Shown one piece after another: positions 1 to 8,083 of a DNA stretch of 64,000 bases. Within the stretch, counting starts at the first letter, position 1; each line of letters begins with the position of its first letter. A program made the translations under genes and the position numbers. The stretch is from Planotetraspora mira (GTDB lineage: Bacteria > Actinomycetota > Actinomycetes > Streptosporangiales > Streptosporangiaceae): positions 62,001 through 126,000 of the forward strand of contig NZ_BOOO01000034.1 in NCBI RefSeq assembly GCF_016863275.1, written 5' to 3'. The notes beneath the pieces were generated by a model. That model had not been told where the DNA came from, made no database searches, and was given only the letters and a program-made list of their open reading frames with translations.

Positions 1-17
1 CTCGCCTTTCTTCCGCC

Positions 18-578
18 TCAACCCGCGGGGGCGTCGACCAATTCCAGGGCGACGTCCAGGGCGGCCTCGATGCGCTCTTCGTCGGTCACCTTCTGGTCGA
101 TCAGGACGAACCAGACGGCGTGCATCGCGAAGACGGCCATCGACCGCCTGAGCCGTACGGCGGGGCTGTCGCCGGGGTCGCAGAGCACGTCGATCAGGCC
201 GGTCATGCGCTCGCGCATCTCCTCGACCTTGCCGTGCCCGCGCAGCGCGGTCTGGTTGCGCTCCATGAACCGCATGACCTCGTGATGGCGGCCGCGGGTC
301 ATGTCCTCGGAGTACCGCCTGACGATCTCCCGCCGGGTCTCCGGCGTGCGGGGTTGCTCCTTCGCCCACGTGACCAGCGCCTGGATGGCCTCGGCCCGGT
401 CCTCGGTGAGGCTGGCGACGATGTCTTCCTTGGTCTTGAAGTGGTAGTACAGCGCGGCCTTGGTCACTCCAAGGGCCTCGGCGATCTCCCGCAAGGAGGT
501 GGCCTCGTAGCCCTGTTCGGTGAAGAGCTTGATGGCGACTTCCTGGATGCGGGTCCGTGTGTTGGTATGTGCACCCAT
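18..578 (-). CDS. TetR/AcrR family transcriptional repressor
   Basis: A 186-residue regulator with an N-terminal TetR helix-turn-helix (about residues 7-52, including the conserved stretch TKAALYYHFKTKEDI) and a divergent ligand-binding C-terminal half, the usual family size. The ATG at 578 is preferred to the longer frame starting at 677, because the extra residues would run across the operator sequences and have no family resemblance. It is divergent from a DHA2 exporter at 680, and two inverted repeats lie in the 101-bp gap. Inferred role: represses itself and the exporter until a drug-like ligand binds. The ligand cannot be read from the sequence. Confidence 0.9.
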   Translation of the reverse strand: MGAHTNTRTRIQEVAIKLFTEQGYEATSLREIAEALGVTKAALYYHFKTKEDIVASLTEDRAEAIQALVTWAKEQPRTPETRREIVRRYSEDMTRGRHHEVMRFMERNQTALRGHGKVEEMRERMTGLIDVLCDPGDSPAVRLRRSMAVFAMHAVWFVLIDQKVTDEERIEAALDVALELVDAPAG

Positions 579-597
579 GTCCGATTGTCCCTTATTA

Positions 598-615
598 ACT
601 TGACGGCCGGCAAGT
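598..615. promoter_or_regulatory. TetR operator, copy 1
   Basis: An 18-bp near-perfect inverted repeat, ACTTGACGGCCGGCAAGT, with one mismatched pair. It lies just upstream of the repressor start and matches copy 2 in half-site sequence (ACTTGCCG-N2-CGGCAAGT). Binding by the adjacent repressor is inferred from position and symmetry. Confidence 0.75.
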
Positions 616-638
616 AAAAAGAATACCGTAGATCCATA

Positions 639-656
639 ACTTGCCGGACGGCAAGT
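639..656. promoter_or_regulatory. TetR operator, copy 2
   Basis: A perfect inverted repeat with 8-bp arms and 2-bp spacer, ACTTGCCGGACGGCAAGT, 23 bp upstream of the exporter start codon. Its centre is 41 bp (about four helical turns) from copy 1, so two repressor dimers could bind the same DNA face and shut both divergent promoters. Confidence 0.8.
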
Positions 657-679
657 AAGCCGCAAGGGGGGCTCCACTG

Positions 680-2266
680 ATGACGGAAACCGCGGCCGCG
701 CCGGCGCGGTCCAGAGAAGTAATGATCGTGCTCCCGGGTCTGGTGCTGGCGATCATGCTGGCGATGCTCGACAACATGATCGTCGGCACGGCGATGCCGA
801 GGATCGTGGCCGAGCTTAACGGCCTGGAATATTTCACCTGGGTGACCACGGCTTATGTGCTGGGCACCACGGTATCGACCCCGATCTGGGGCAAGCTCGG
901 CGACCTCTACGGCCGTAAGAACATCTTCCTCGGTTCCATCGTCCTGTTCCTCATCGGCTCCGCCCTTTGTGGAATGGCCGGGTCGGCGATGTTCGGCGGC
1001 ACCGGCGACGGCATGACCGAGCTCATCGCGTTCCGGGCCCTCCAGGGCCTCGGCGCCGGCGGCCTCATGGTCAACGTGATGGCGATCATCGGCGACCTGG
1101 TGCCTCCGCGTGAGCGGGGTCAGTACCAGGGCATCATGGCCGCGATGATGTCGCTGGCCATGATCGCGGGCCCGCTCGTCGGCGGTTTCATCACCGACCA
1201 CCTGAACTGGCGCTGGGCGTTCTACGTCAACCTGCCGCTGGGCGGCGTCGCCCTGCTGTGGTTGATAGCCAAGCTGCACCTGCCCAAGCGCAGGACCGAG
1301 CACCGGATCGACTGGCTGGGCGCGGGCGTCCTCACCGTCGGCATCACCGCGCTCGTGCTGATCACCTCCTGGGGTGGTCAGGCACACGGCTACGCCTGGG
1401 GTTCCTGGCAGATCATCCTGCTGGCGGTCCTCGCGGTCATCTCACTCGCGATCTTCCTGCCGATCGAGAAGCGTGCGGCCGAGCCCATCATGCCGCTGCA
1501 TGTGTTCCGCAACCGCAACTTCTCGCTGACCTCGCTGATCGGCTTCCTGCTCGGGTTCGCCATGTTCGGCGCGATCAGCTTCATGCCGCTGTTCCAGCAG
1601 ACCGTCCAGGGCGCCTCGGCGACCAACTCCGGTCTGCTCCTGCTGCCGATGATGGGCGCGATGATGGTCGTGTCCCTCTTCGTCGGACGGGCGATCACCA
1701 AGACCGGCAAGTACAAGGTCTACCCGGTGATCGGCGGCGCCATCATGGCGGTCGGCATGTGGCTGCTGTCACTGCAGGACGTCAACACCACCACGTTCCA
1801 GACCGGCGTGTTCATCGCGGTCCTGGGCCTCGGCATGGGCTTCCTCATGCAGACCAGCATGCTGATCGCGCAGAACAGCGTCGAGCAGCGCGACCTGGGC
1901 GTGGCGAGCAGCGCCTCGACGTTCTTCCGCTCCATCGGCGGTTCGTTCGGCATCTCGCTGTTCGGTGCGATCTTCAACAACCACCTGACGGCGAGCCTGA
2001 CCGAGAAGATCGGCCCGCAGGCCGCTGCGGCGGTCACCGCGAGTGGCGGGCAGATGAACACGGCCGCGCTCGACCAGTTGCCTCCGCAGATCAAGGGGGG
2101 GTTCCTGGAGTCGCTCGCCGGCTCGATCAGCTCGGTCTTCGGCTGGGCGGTCCTGTTCGCGGTTCTGGTTCCCGTCCTCGCCCTGTTCATCAAGGAGATC
2201 CCGCTCAGGGGCGGTCCCACCGCCTCGAGCGAGGAGCGCGAGCCGATGCCCGTCGCCTTCGAGTGA
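680..2266 (+). CDS. DHA2-family (14-TMS) MFS drug exporter
   Basis: A 528-residue membrane protein of the EmrB/QacA type, predicted to exchange protons for hydrophobic drugs. Motif D1 (LDNMIVGTAMPRI, residues 30-42) and motif A (GKLGDLYGRK, 71-80) are present, followed by hydrophobic segments consistent with 14 helices. The region around RALQGLGAGGLMV is the conserved motif B. The ATG at 680 has an AAGGGGGG ribosome-binding site. It is transcribed divergently from the TetR gene and is very likely controlled by it. Substrate unknown. Confidence 0.92.
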   Translation: MTETAAAPARSREVMIVLPGLVLAIMLAMLDNMIVGTAMPRIVAELNGLEYFTWVTTAYVLGTTVSTPIWGKLGDLYGRKNIFLGSIVLFLIGSALCGMAGSAMFGGTGDGMTELIAFRALQGLGAGGLMVNVMAIIGDLVPPRERGQYQGIMAAMMSLAMIAGPLVGGFITDHLNWRWAFYVNLPLGGVALLWLIAKLHLPKRRTEHRIDWLGAGVLTVGITALVLITSWGGQAHGYAWGSWQIILLAVLAVISLAIFLPIEKRAAEPIMPLHVFRNRNFSLTSLIGFLLGFAMFGAISFMPLFQQTVQGASATNSGLLLLPMMGAMMVVSLFVGRAITKTGKYKVYPVIGGAIMAVGMWLLSLQDVNTTTFQTGVFIAVLGLGMGFLMQTSMLIAQNSVEQRDLGVASSASTFFRSIGGSFGISLFGAIFNNHLTASLTEKIGPQAAAAVTASGGQMNTAALDQLPPQIKGGFLESLAGSISSVFGWAVLFAVLVPVLALFIKEIPLRGGPTASSEEREPMPVAFE

Positions 2267-2304
2267 TCCGGCTCGGGTGACTTCGCGGAGAAGACTCCCT
2301 TGAG

Positions 2305-2353
2305 AAAAGACGTACGGCCTGTGCCCCCTTGGGCGCAGGCCGTACGTCCTTTC
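2305..2353. terminator. Bidirectional terminator
   Basis: A long inverted repeat whose arms (2305-2326 and 2332-2353) pair over about 20 bp, core ACGTACGGCCTG/CAGGCCGTACGT, with A-run on the left and T-run on the right. It sits between the convergent exporter and gnd genes and can stop transcription from both sides. Confidence 0.85.
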
Positions 2354-2388
2354 CGCTGATTCTCCGCGTGCTCAGCCGTCCGGCGTGA

Positions 2389-3810
2389 TCAGGCGGGGCT
2401 CTCCGAGCGGTCGGCGGACCAGTCGGTGTGGAAGGAGCCGTCGCGGTCGACGCGGCGGTAGGTGTGGGCGCCGAAGAAGTCCCGCAGGCCCTGGACGAGC
2501 GAAGCGGGCAGGCGGTCCCTGCGGAGGGCGTCGTAGTAGGCGAGCGCCGAGGAGAAGCCCGGCGTCGGGACGCCGATCGTCGCCGCCGTCGCCACCACGC
2601 GGCGCCAGGAGTCCTGGGCGGCGGTGAGCGCCTCGGCGAAGGTCGGGTCGACCAGCAGGCTGGGCAGCCGGCGGTCGGCGTCGTAGGCCTCGCGGATCCG
2701 GTCGAGGAAGCGGGCCCGGATGATGCAGCCTCCGCGCCAGATCGTGGCCATGGCCCCGAGGTCGATGTCCCAGCCGTACTCCTCGCTGGCCGCCACCATC
2801 TGGTCGAAGCCCTGGGCGTAGGCGACGATCTTGGAGGCGTAGAGCGCCCGGCGCACGTCCTCGACGAGGTTCGCGTGCGCCGCCGTCCCGTTCGGGCCCG
2901 CCAGCGCGCGTGCGGCGGCGCGCTGCTCGGGGTGGCCCGACAGGGCGCGGGAGAACACCGCCTCCGCGATGCCGGTCACCGGGACGCCGAGGTCGAGGGC
3001 GCTCTGCACGGTCCAGCGGCCGGTGCCCTTCTGCTCGGCCTGGTCCACCACGACGTCGACGAACGGCTTGCCGGTCTCGGCGTCGACGTGGCCCAGGACC
3101 TCGGCGGTGATCTCGATGAGGTACGACTCGAGCTCTCCCTGGTTCCACTCGCGGAAGACGTCGGCGAGCTCCGCGGGGGACAGGCCCTGAGCCTGCCGCA
3201 GCAGGTCGTAGGACTCGGCGATCAGCTGCATGTCGGCGTACTCGATGCCGTTGTGCACCATCTTCACGAAGTGCCCGGCGCCGTCGGGGCCCACGTGCAC
3301 GCAGCACGGCGTCCCGTCGACCTTCGCCGAGATGTCCTCGAGCAGCGGTCCGAGCGTCTTGTACGCCTCGGCGTCCCCGCCGGGCATGATGCTCGGCCCG
3401 TTGAGGGCGCCCTCCTCGCCGCCGGAGATCCCGGAACCGACGAAAAGGAGGCCGCGCTCCTTCAGCGCCGCCTCCCTGCGACGGGTGTCCGCGAAGTTCG
3501 CGTTGCCGCCGTCGATGATCATGTCGCCCGGTTCCATGTGGGCGGCCAGCTCTTCGATCACCGCGTCGGTGGGGCCTCCCGCCTTCACCATGATGATCGC
3601 CTTGCGGGGACGGTTCAGCGACGCGACGAACTCCTGGACCGAGCCCGAGGGGAGGAAGGAGCCCTCGTCCCGGTAGTCGTCCATGAACTGGTTCGTGCGC
3701 TCCTCGGTGCGGTTGTGCACCGCGACCACATATCCGTGATGGGCGAAGTTCCTGGCCAGGTTGCGGCCCATGACGGCCAGCCCGGTCACTCCGATGTCTG
3801 CCTTGTCCAT
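2389..3810 (-). CDS. gnd: 6-phosphogluconate dehydrogenase (decarboxylating)
   Basis: Oxidises 6-phosphogluconate to ribulose 5-phosphate and CO2 in the pentose phosphate pathway, in the cytoplasm. The N-terminal Rossmann motif TGLAVMGRNLARN (residues 9-21), the SGISGGEEGALNGPSIMPGG substrate loop, the catalytic-lysine region HFVKMVHNGIEY and the KGTGRWTVQSALDLGVPVT signature are all present. Length from 3810 is 473 residues, as usual for the family. The frame is open to 3885. ATG 3810 or 3822 could both be used, and neither has a strong ribosome-binding site. The gene stands alone between convergent and divergent neighbours. Confidence 0.93.
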   Translation of the reverse strand: MDKADIGVTGLAVMGRNLARNFAHHGYVVAVHNRTEERTNQFMDDYRDEGSFLPSGSVQEFVASLNRPRKAIIMVKAGGPTDAVIEELAAHMEPGDMIIDGGNANFADTRRREAALKERGLLFVGSGISGGEEGALNGPSIMPGGDAEAYKTLGPLLEDISAKVDGTPCCVHVGPDGAGHFVKMVHNGIEYADMQLIAESYDLLRQAQGLSPAELADVFREWNQGELESYLIEITAEVLGHVDAETGKPFVDVVVDQAEQKGTGRWTVQSALDLGVPVTGIAEAVFSRALSGHPEQRAAARALAGPNGTAAHANLVEDVRRALYASKIVAYAQGFDQMVAASEEYGWDIDLGAMATIWRGGCIIRARFLDRIREAYDADRRLPSLLVDPTFAEALTAAQDSWRRVVATAATIGVPTPGFSSALAYYDALRRDRLPASLVQGLRDFFGAHTYRRVDRDGSFHTDWSADRSESPA

Positions 3811-4034
3811 GACACCAGTCATATACCGTTCGAGTGGCTCGGGCGCGACGGGGGGAGCCGGGGAATCGCCGCTCTCGCCTATCATGACAAAACCCGGCTA
3901 ATCCGACGGGTTTTATATAGAGATGGCAGCCGGAGGCGAGAAATGCTTGGCAGTCGCCTTGATCCTCTGTTAAGAGGAGGGATGCCCGAGGCCGGGCTGA
4001 CCATCGTCATCATGTGATCAACGGAGAGTCCGAC

Positions 4035-4910
4035 GTGTTCATACCGAAGCCGGAACGGTCAGTCGTCGCGGTGCCCCCGCCCGGAGACGGGGCCGGATTC
4101 TGGGCGGGCGCGCCCAGCGCCGTCAGCAGGGACGGGTGGATCTACCTCGCCTACCGGTTGCGCCGGCCCCTCGGCGCCGGCCGCGGATACGCGATCGAGG
4201 TGGCGAGGTCGGCGGACGGCGAGAAATTCGAGACGCTGCTCACCATCTCGAAGGAGCAGATGAACACCGAGTCCCTGGAGCGTCCCACTCTCGTGGTGAC
4301 CCCCGAGGGCAGGTGGCGCCTCTACCTCAGCTGCGCCACGTACGGCACCAAGCACTGGCGGGTGGAGGTCCTCGAAGCCGACGACCCCGCGGGCTTCGAC
4401 CCCGCCGACGCCCGGGTCGTGCTCCCCGGCGACCTGAAGACCGGGGTCAAGGACCCCGTGATCGTGCACCACGGCGACATGTGGCACCTGTGGGCGTCCT
4501 GCCACCCGCTGGAGGACCCGCAGGAGGCCGACCAGATGGTCACCGACTACGCGACCAGCGTCAACGGGCTCGACTGGGCCTGGCAGGGGACCGCCCTCGA
4601 CCGGCGGCCGGGTGCCTGGGACTCCCGCGGCGTGCGTGTCAGCGCGGTGACCTTCACGGGGGAGACCGTCATCGCCTACTACGACGGCAGGGCGTCGGCG
4701 GAGGAGAACTACGAGGAGCGCACCGGCGTCGCGATCGGCCCCGACCCGTCGACGCTGACGGCGACGGGGAACGGCCCCGCCGCGCAGTCGGCCCACGCCG
4801 GCGGAGGGCTGCGTTACCTGGACATCGTGCCCGTCGACGGAGGCCACCGGCTCTACTACGAGCTGACCCGCGCGGACGGCGGCCACGAGTTGCGCACCGA
4901 ACTGCGCTGA
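4035..4910 (+). CDS. Beta-propeller glycoside-hydrolase-like protein
   Basis: A 291-residue cytoplasmic-looking protein with no signal peptide. Repeated units that read as propeller blades (SRDGWIYLAYRLRR, EGRWRLYLSCATYG, KDPVIVHHGDMWHLWASC, GGLRYLDIVPVDGGHRLYYE) resemble the five-bladed fold of GH43/GH32-type enzymes. I cannot place the catalytic acids with confidence, so the substrate is open. GTG at 4035 is chosen because ACGGAGAG lies 7 bp upstream; GTG 4014 would be an alternative. An 11-codon reading frame (3982-4017) preceded by AAGAGGAGG ends by overlapping GTG 4014 and might be a leader peptide. Confidence 0.6.
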   Translation: MFIPKPERSVVAVPPPGDGAGFWAGAPSAVSRDGWIYLAYRLRRPLGAGRGYAIEVARSADGEKFETLLTISKEQMNTESLERPTLVVTPEGRWRLYLSCATYGTKHWRVEVLEADDPAGFDPADARVVLPGDLKTGVKDPVIVHHGDMWHLWASCHPLEDPQEADQMVTDYATSVNGLDWAWQGTALDRRPGAWDSRGVRVSAVTFTGETVIAYYDGRASAEENYEERTGVAIGPDPSTLTATGNGPAAQSAHAGGGLRYLDIVPVDGGHRLYYELTRADGGHELRTELR

Positions 4911-4922
4911 CCCCGCCCGGGG

Positions 4923-5897
4923 CTACGCCGTCCCGCGCCTCGGCCGTCCGTTGCGCGCCTGCCGCTGTCCCGAGGGCCGGGTGCCCACGAGGCCGCCCGA
5001 CCTCTCGCGGGGGCGTAGCCAGTCGCTGTAGTCCTCCTCCGTGACCTCTTGGAGGAGGGCGATGTCCGCGGCGAAGTAGGACAGCAGTTCCTGACGTTGC
5101 GCCCAGGTCAGGGGCCGCCGGGCCCGGCCGCCCCGCTGGAGGACCCTCTCCATGGGCGCCGTCAGCCGTTGCCCCAGATACCGGTCGCCCAGCCGTACGA
5201 GCTGGGAGAGCATCTCGTGGCGCCGGGTCTCCGGCGGGTGGGCGGTGACGTTCTCCCGGGGGATCTCGGTGATCAGCCCCTGCTCCACCCCGAGGAACGC
5301 GCAGATGCGGTCCAGGGTGTCGGCCGGCCGGTCGACCACGTCCCGGTAGCGGAAGAGCAGCACCTGCTCGCGCGGGAACAGCGTGAACAGGTGCCTGAGC
5401 TGCTCGCCGTACCTGCCGATCGCGACGTAGTGCCAGAACGGCGCCCAGCCCGCCTCGATCCTGCCCCGTTCCCGCGCGCACGCGTCGATCACGTCGCCGA
5501 TCGGCTCCAGCCCGGCGGACCAGAGGTGGGTCCAGTTGGAGTGCGCGCGCTCGACGGGGTCGCGCAGCGAGACGATCAGCTTGGTTCCCGGCGCCGCGTC
5601 CCGGATCCGCCGCTGGGCGGCCAGGTCGTAGAGGTAGAACGGGGTCGCCTCGCCGCGAAGCGCTCCGGGGGGAGCCCCGTCGAAGAGCGCCTCGTAGTCG
5701 GCCCGCCGCCACACGTGCTCGCGGTAGGTCTCGGCGTCTCCCGGGCCCACGCCCGGCGGTGGCGGGCCGTCGGTGAGGAAGAACTTCGGCTCCTTGACGG
5801 CCGACATGAACAGCCCCGGATGCCGGGCCAGGGCGGTGTGCAGGGCGGTCGTCCCGGCCTTCGGGACTCCGATCACCAGGAAGTCAGGCAAAGCCAT
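4923..5897 (-). CDS. Sulfotransferase family protein
   Basis: A 324-residue PAPS-dependent sulfotransferase. The 5'-phosphosulfate loop is GVPKAGTTALH (about residues 10-20) and the 3'-phosphate-binding region is SLRDPVERAHSNW. The early segment KEPKFFL is also typical of bacterial sulfotransferases acting on carbohydrates or small metabolites. ATG 5897 has AGGGAGG 6 bp upstream. The gene is convergent with the propeller gene and divergent from the calpain operon; no sulfation partner (PAPS synthesis) is nearby, so the acceptor is unknown. Confidence 0.85.
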   Translation of the reverse strand: MALPDFLVIGVPKAGTTALHTALARHPGLFMSAVKEPKFFLTDGPPPPGVGPGDAETYREHVWRRADYEALFDGAPPGALRGEATPFYLYDLAAQRRIRDAAPGTKLIVSLRDPVERAHSNWTHLWSAGLEPIGDVIDACARERGRIEAGWAPFWHYVAIGRYGEQLRHLFTLFPREQVLLFRYRDVVDRPADTLDRICAFLGVEQGLITEIPRENVTAHPPETRRHEMLSQLVRLGDRYLGQRLTAPMERVLQRGGRARRPLTWAQRQELLSYFAADIALLQEVTEEDYSDWLRPRERSGGLVGTRPSGQRQARNGRPRRGTA

Positions 5898-6040
5898 GCG
5901 TATCCTCCCTATTTCCCTACAAATTTAGTTGGAAATATCACCTCCTGTGAAGCGTCCTTTGTGGGTTGGTGTACCACCCTGGCGGCCGTCCTATCGCGGA
6001 TCCTCAGAGTCGCCCCCAGGGCGGGGTGATCGTCGTTAGC

Positions 6041-6361
6041 ATGACGTCCATGATCCCCACGGATCCGGAGGAAAGCCCCGAATCACTGCGCAGGCGGGCC
6101 CACGAGCTCCGGGAGTGCGCGCGGCGTGCGAGGACCATGGCCGAGACGCTCGGCCCCTTCCTCGACCAGGCCGTGGCGGCCGCGACCGAGAAGGACGCCT
6201 GGCAGGGCTGGTACGCCCGGGAGACGACCAGCCGCCTCCAGGATCACAAACGGCATCTGAACGGGATGGCCGACCGGCTCGTCCTGGACGCCGGCGCCTG
6301 GATCAGGGAGGCCGAGAGCCTCGAACGGCAGGCCGACGCGGTGAAGAAGGCGGCCAAATGA
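6041..6361 (+). CDS. Small helical protein, WXG100-like in size
   Basis: A 106-residue, strongly helical, charged protein (two long heptad-like stretches, LRRRAHELRECARRARTMA and YARETTSRLQDHKRHLNGM, separated by WQGWYA). Size, helicity and the central tryptophans recall ESX/WXG100-type helical hairpins, but a strict WxG motif is absent. Its stop overlaps the protease start by 4 bp (ATGA), so the two are translationally coupled. Inferred role: secretion partner, chaperone or N-terminal adaptor of the calpain-like protein. The family itself is not recognised. Confidence 0.65.
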   Translation: MTSMIPTDPEESPESLRRRAHELRECARRARTMAETLGPFLDQAVAAATEKDAWQGWYARETTSRLQDHKRHLNGMADRLVLDAGAWIREAESLERQADAVKKAAK

Positions 6362-7836
6362 CCTACGCCGGGTTCGACGTCGACAAGATCCGCCTGCTGG
6401 CCAGGGAGCTCAGGAAGGCGGGAGGCGGGGCCGGCGGGCTCCAGCGCGACCTCGCCAAACTGCTCGGCGACGCGGAGTCCGCCCTGAACGGCGTGCACCC
6501 GACGTCGTACCAGCCGCTGCTGGACACGATGCGCGGCGGGGAGCCCAGGGGTGTGCCCGGTCTGCTGGCGACCGCCCTGCCGGAGACGGCGGGGGAGATC
6601 GACCGGCGCTGCGACCGGATCTCGCCCGCCAACGGCGCCTTCCCCCCCGGCACGGTCGTCGATCCGATGATCGTCTTCGACCGGGGCGAGCCGGACCAGG
6701 GCAAGGTCAACCAGGCGCTCGACGCGATGAAGGGTCTCGGCGGCAAGGACTTCGGGATGAACGGCGACCGCGACGATCTGCGCGCGCTCGCCAAGCGCCT
6801 GGAGGAGCTCACCCCCGCCGAACTCGACCTGTTCCTGTCGAAGGTGAGCGACGAGGACCTCAAGCGGTACGGCAGGCTCATCTCCGACACGGGGGGCAAC
6901 TGGCTCAACCCGTTCGACCACAACGGCCTGCCCGACGGGGAGCGGCGCGAGCATCTCAGCCACCTCCTCGAGCGTGCCGGGCCCGGACTGTGGGCCAAGC
7001 TCGCCGCGGACCTGCCCGGCGTGCAGCCCGGGTTCGACTCCACCGACGTCTTCCTCGACGGCGCCAACAGCCAGAGCGGTGTGAGCACCGCGGGGCTCCA
7101 TTACGGCACGCCGAACGTCCCGATGTTCGTCGACGGCGTCCAAGCGGACGAGGTGGCCCAGGGAACGCTGGGCGACTGCTGGTACATCGCCTCGCTGAAG
7201 GCCACCGCCGCCGCCGACCCGAAGTTCATCCAGGACGGCATCCGGCAGAACGCCAACGGGACCGTCTCCGTGCGAGTGTGGGACAAGGACGGAAAACTGC
7301 ACTGGGTGACGATGACGCCCGACCTGCCGTTGGACGCCGGCGGCGACATCGCGTTCGCGCGGAGCGTCAGCGGCAACACGACCACGGAAAGCTGGCCCGG
7401 GTACTACGAGAAGGCGTTCGCCCTGCTGTACGCCGAGGACAAGGGCGGCGCCCCGGACGGCAAGGACGGCGACGACCGGTACGACCGCGAGGAACACGGC
7501 AGCTACGGTGCCATCGAGTGGGACTACAACGAGCAGGCCCCGCCGTACGTCACGGGCGACGACGCGGACGGCATCGACCTCGACTACGACGATGTGAAGA
7601 AGACCTTCGACTCGGGACATCCCGTGATCGTCTCGAGCCGTTCCTCGAGCGACGGGCTGCCCGACCACCTGAAGGCCTCCTACGTGACCCGGCACGTCTT
7701 CTACGTGAAGGGGTTCCAGGACGGGAAGATCGTTCTGGGGAACCCCTGGGGTCCGGGCTCGCCCGACGCCGTGGTCACGCCGGACGAGTTCAAGAAGTGG
7801 TTCGACGATCCGCAGAAGCTGAGCGTGGGGGACTGA
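6358..7836 (+). CDS. C2 (calpain)-family cysteine protease
   Basis: A 492-residue protein. The C-terminal half is a calpain catalytic domain: Cys274 in GTLGDCWYIASL, His446 in VTRHVFYVKG and Asn462 in GNPWGPGSP form the expected Cys-His-Asn triad. The N-terminal ~130 residues are helical and lack a Sec signal, and the middle is a linker with helices resembling the preceding gene. ATG 6358 overlaps the previous stop. Bacterial calpain domains are often effectors or toxins attached to specialised secretion, so an exported effector is plausible but inferred. The next gene starts 1 bp after its stop. Confidence 0.85.
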   Translation: MTYAGFDVDKIRLLARELRKAGGGAGGLQRDLAKLLGDAESALNGVHPTSYQPLLDTMRGGEPRGVPGLLATALPETAGEIDRRCDRISPANGAFPPGTVVDPMIVFDRGEPDQGKVNQALDAMKGLGGKDFGMNGDRDDLRALAKRLEELTPAELDLFLSKVSDEDLKRYGRLISDTGGNWLNPFDHNGLPDGERREHLSHLLERAGPGLWAKLAADLPGVQPGFDSTDVFLDGANSQSGVSTAGLHYGTPNVPMFVDGVQADEVAQGTLGDCWYIASLKATAAADPKFIQDGIRQNANGTVSVRVWDKDGKLHWVTMTPDLPLDAGGDIAFARSVSGNTTTESWPGYYEKAFALLYAEDKGGAPDGKDGDDRYDREEHGSYGAIEWDYNEQAPPYVTGDDADGIDLDYDDVKKTFDSGHPVIVSSRSSSDGLPDHLKASYVTRHVFYVKGFQDGKIVLGNPWGPGSPDAVVTPDEFKKWFDDPQKLSVGD

Positions 7837-7837
7837 C

Positions 7838-8083
7838 ATGGAAGAGTGGCGGCTGCGCCGCGGCATCCCGTACCGACTGGAGCACGACGGGGCGTCCCTG
7901 CTCGTGGGGATCAACGACCTGAGCGCCGGGCAGGTCGTCGTCACCGTGAACGTCGACGGCGTGCCGAGCGGCACCTACGAACTGGGCGTGGGCGACACCG
8001 TCGACATCGCCGACCGGTCGTACACCGTGACCGCGATCGAGGCGGCCGGGCGGGGATACGCCGACCTGGAGGCCGGGTCGTGA
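7838..8083 (+). CDS. Small beta-rich protein in calpain operon
   Basis: An 81-residue acidic protein without signal peptide. The pattern GINDLSAGQVVVTVNVDG, then YELGVGDTVDI, then YTVTAIE suggests a small beta-barrel. The next gene has the same pattern behind a lipoprotein signal, so the two look like cytoplasmic and surface-anchored versions of one fold. It starts 1 bp after the protease stop and its own stop overlaps the next start. An immunity or inhibitor role for the calpain protein is a reasonable guess, not shown. Confidence 0.7.
   Translation: MEEWRLRRGIPYRLEHDGASLLVGINDLSAGQVVVTVNVDGVPSGTYELGVGDTVDIADRSYTVTAIEAAGRGYADLEAGS

Noticed and set aside
2428-4017. 529-codon plus-strand frame opposite gnd
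   Set aside because: Antisense to a well-recognised gene; arginine/valine-rich composition is the usual mirror of high-GC coding sequence.
6244-7974. 576-codon minus-strand frame opposite the calpain gene
   Set aside because: Shadow frame without domain; the opposite strand has an intact protease triad and operon overlaps.
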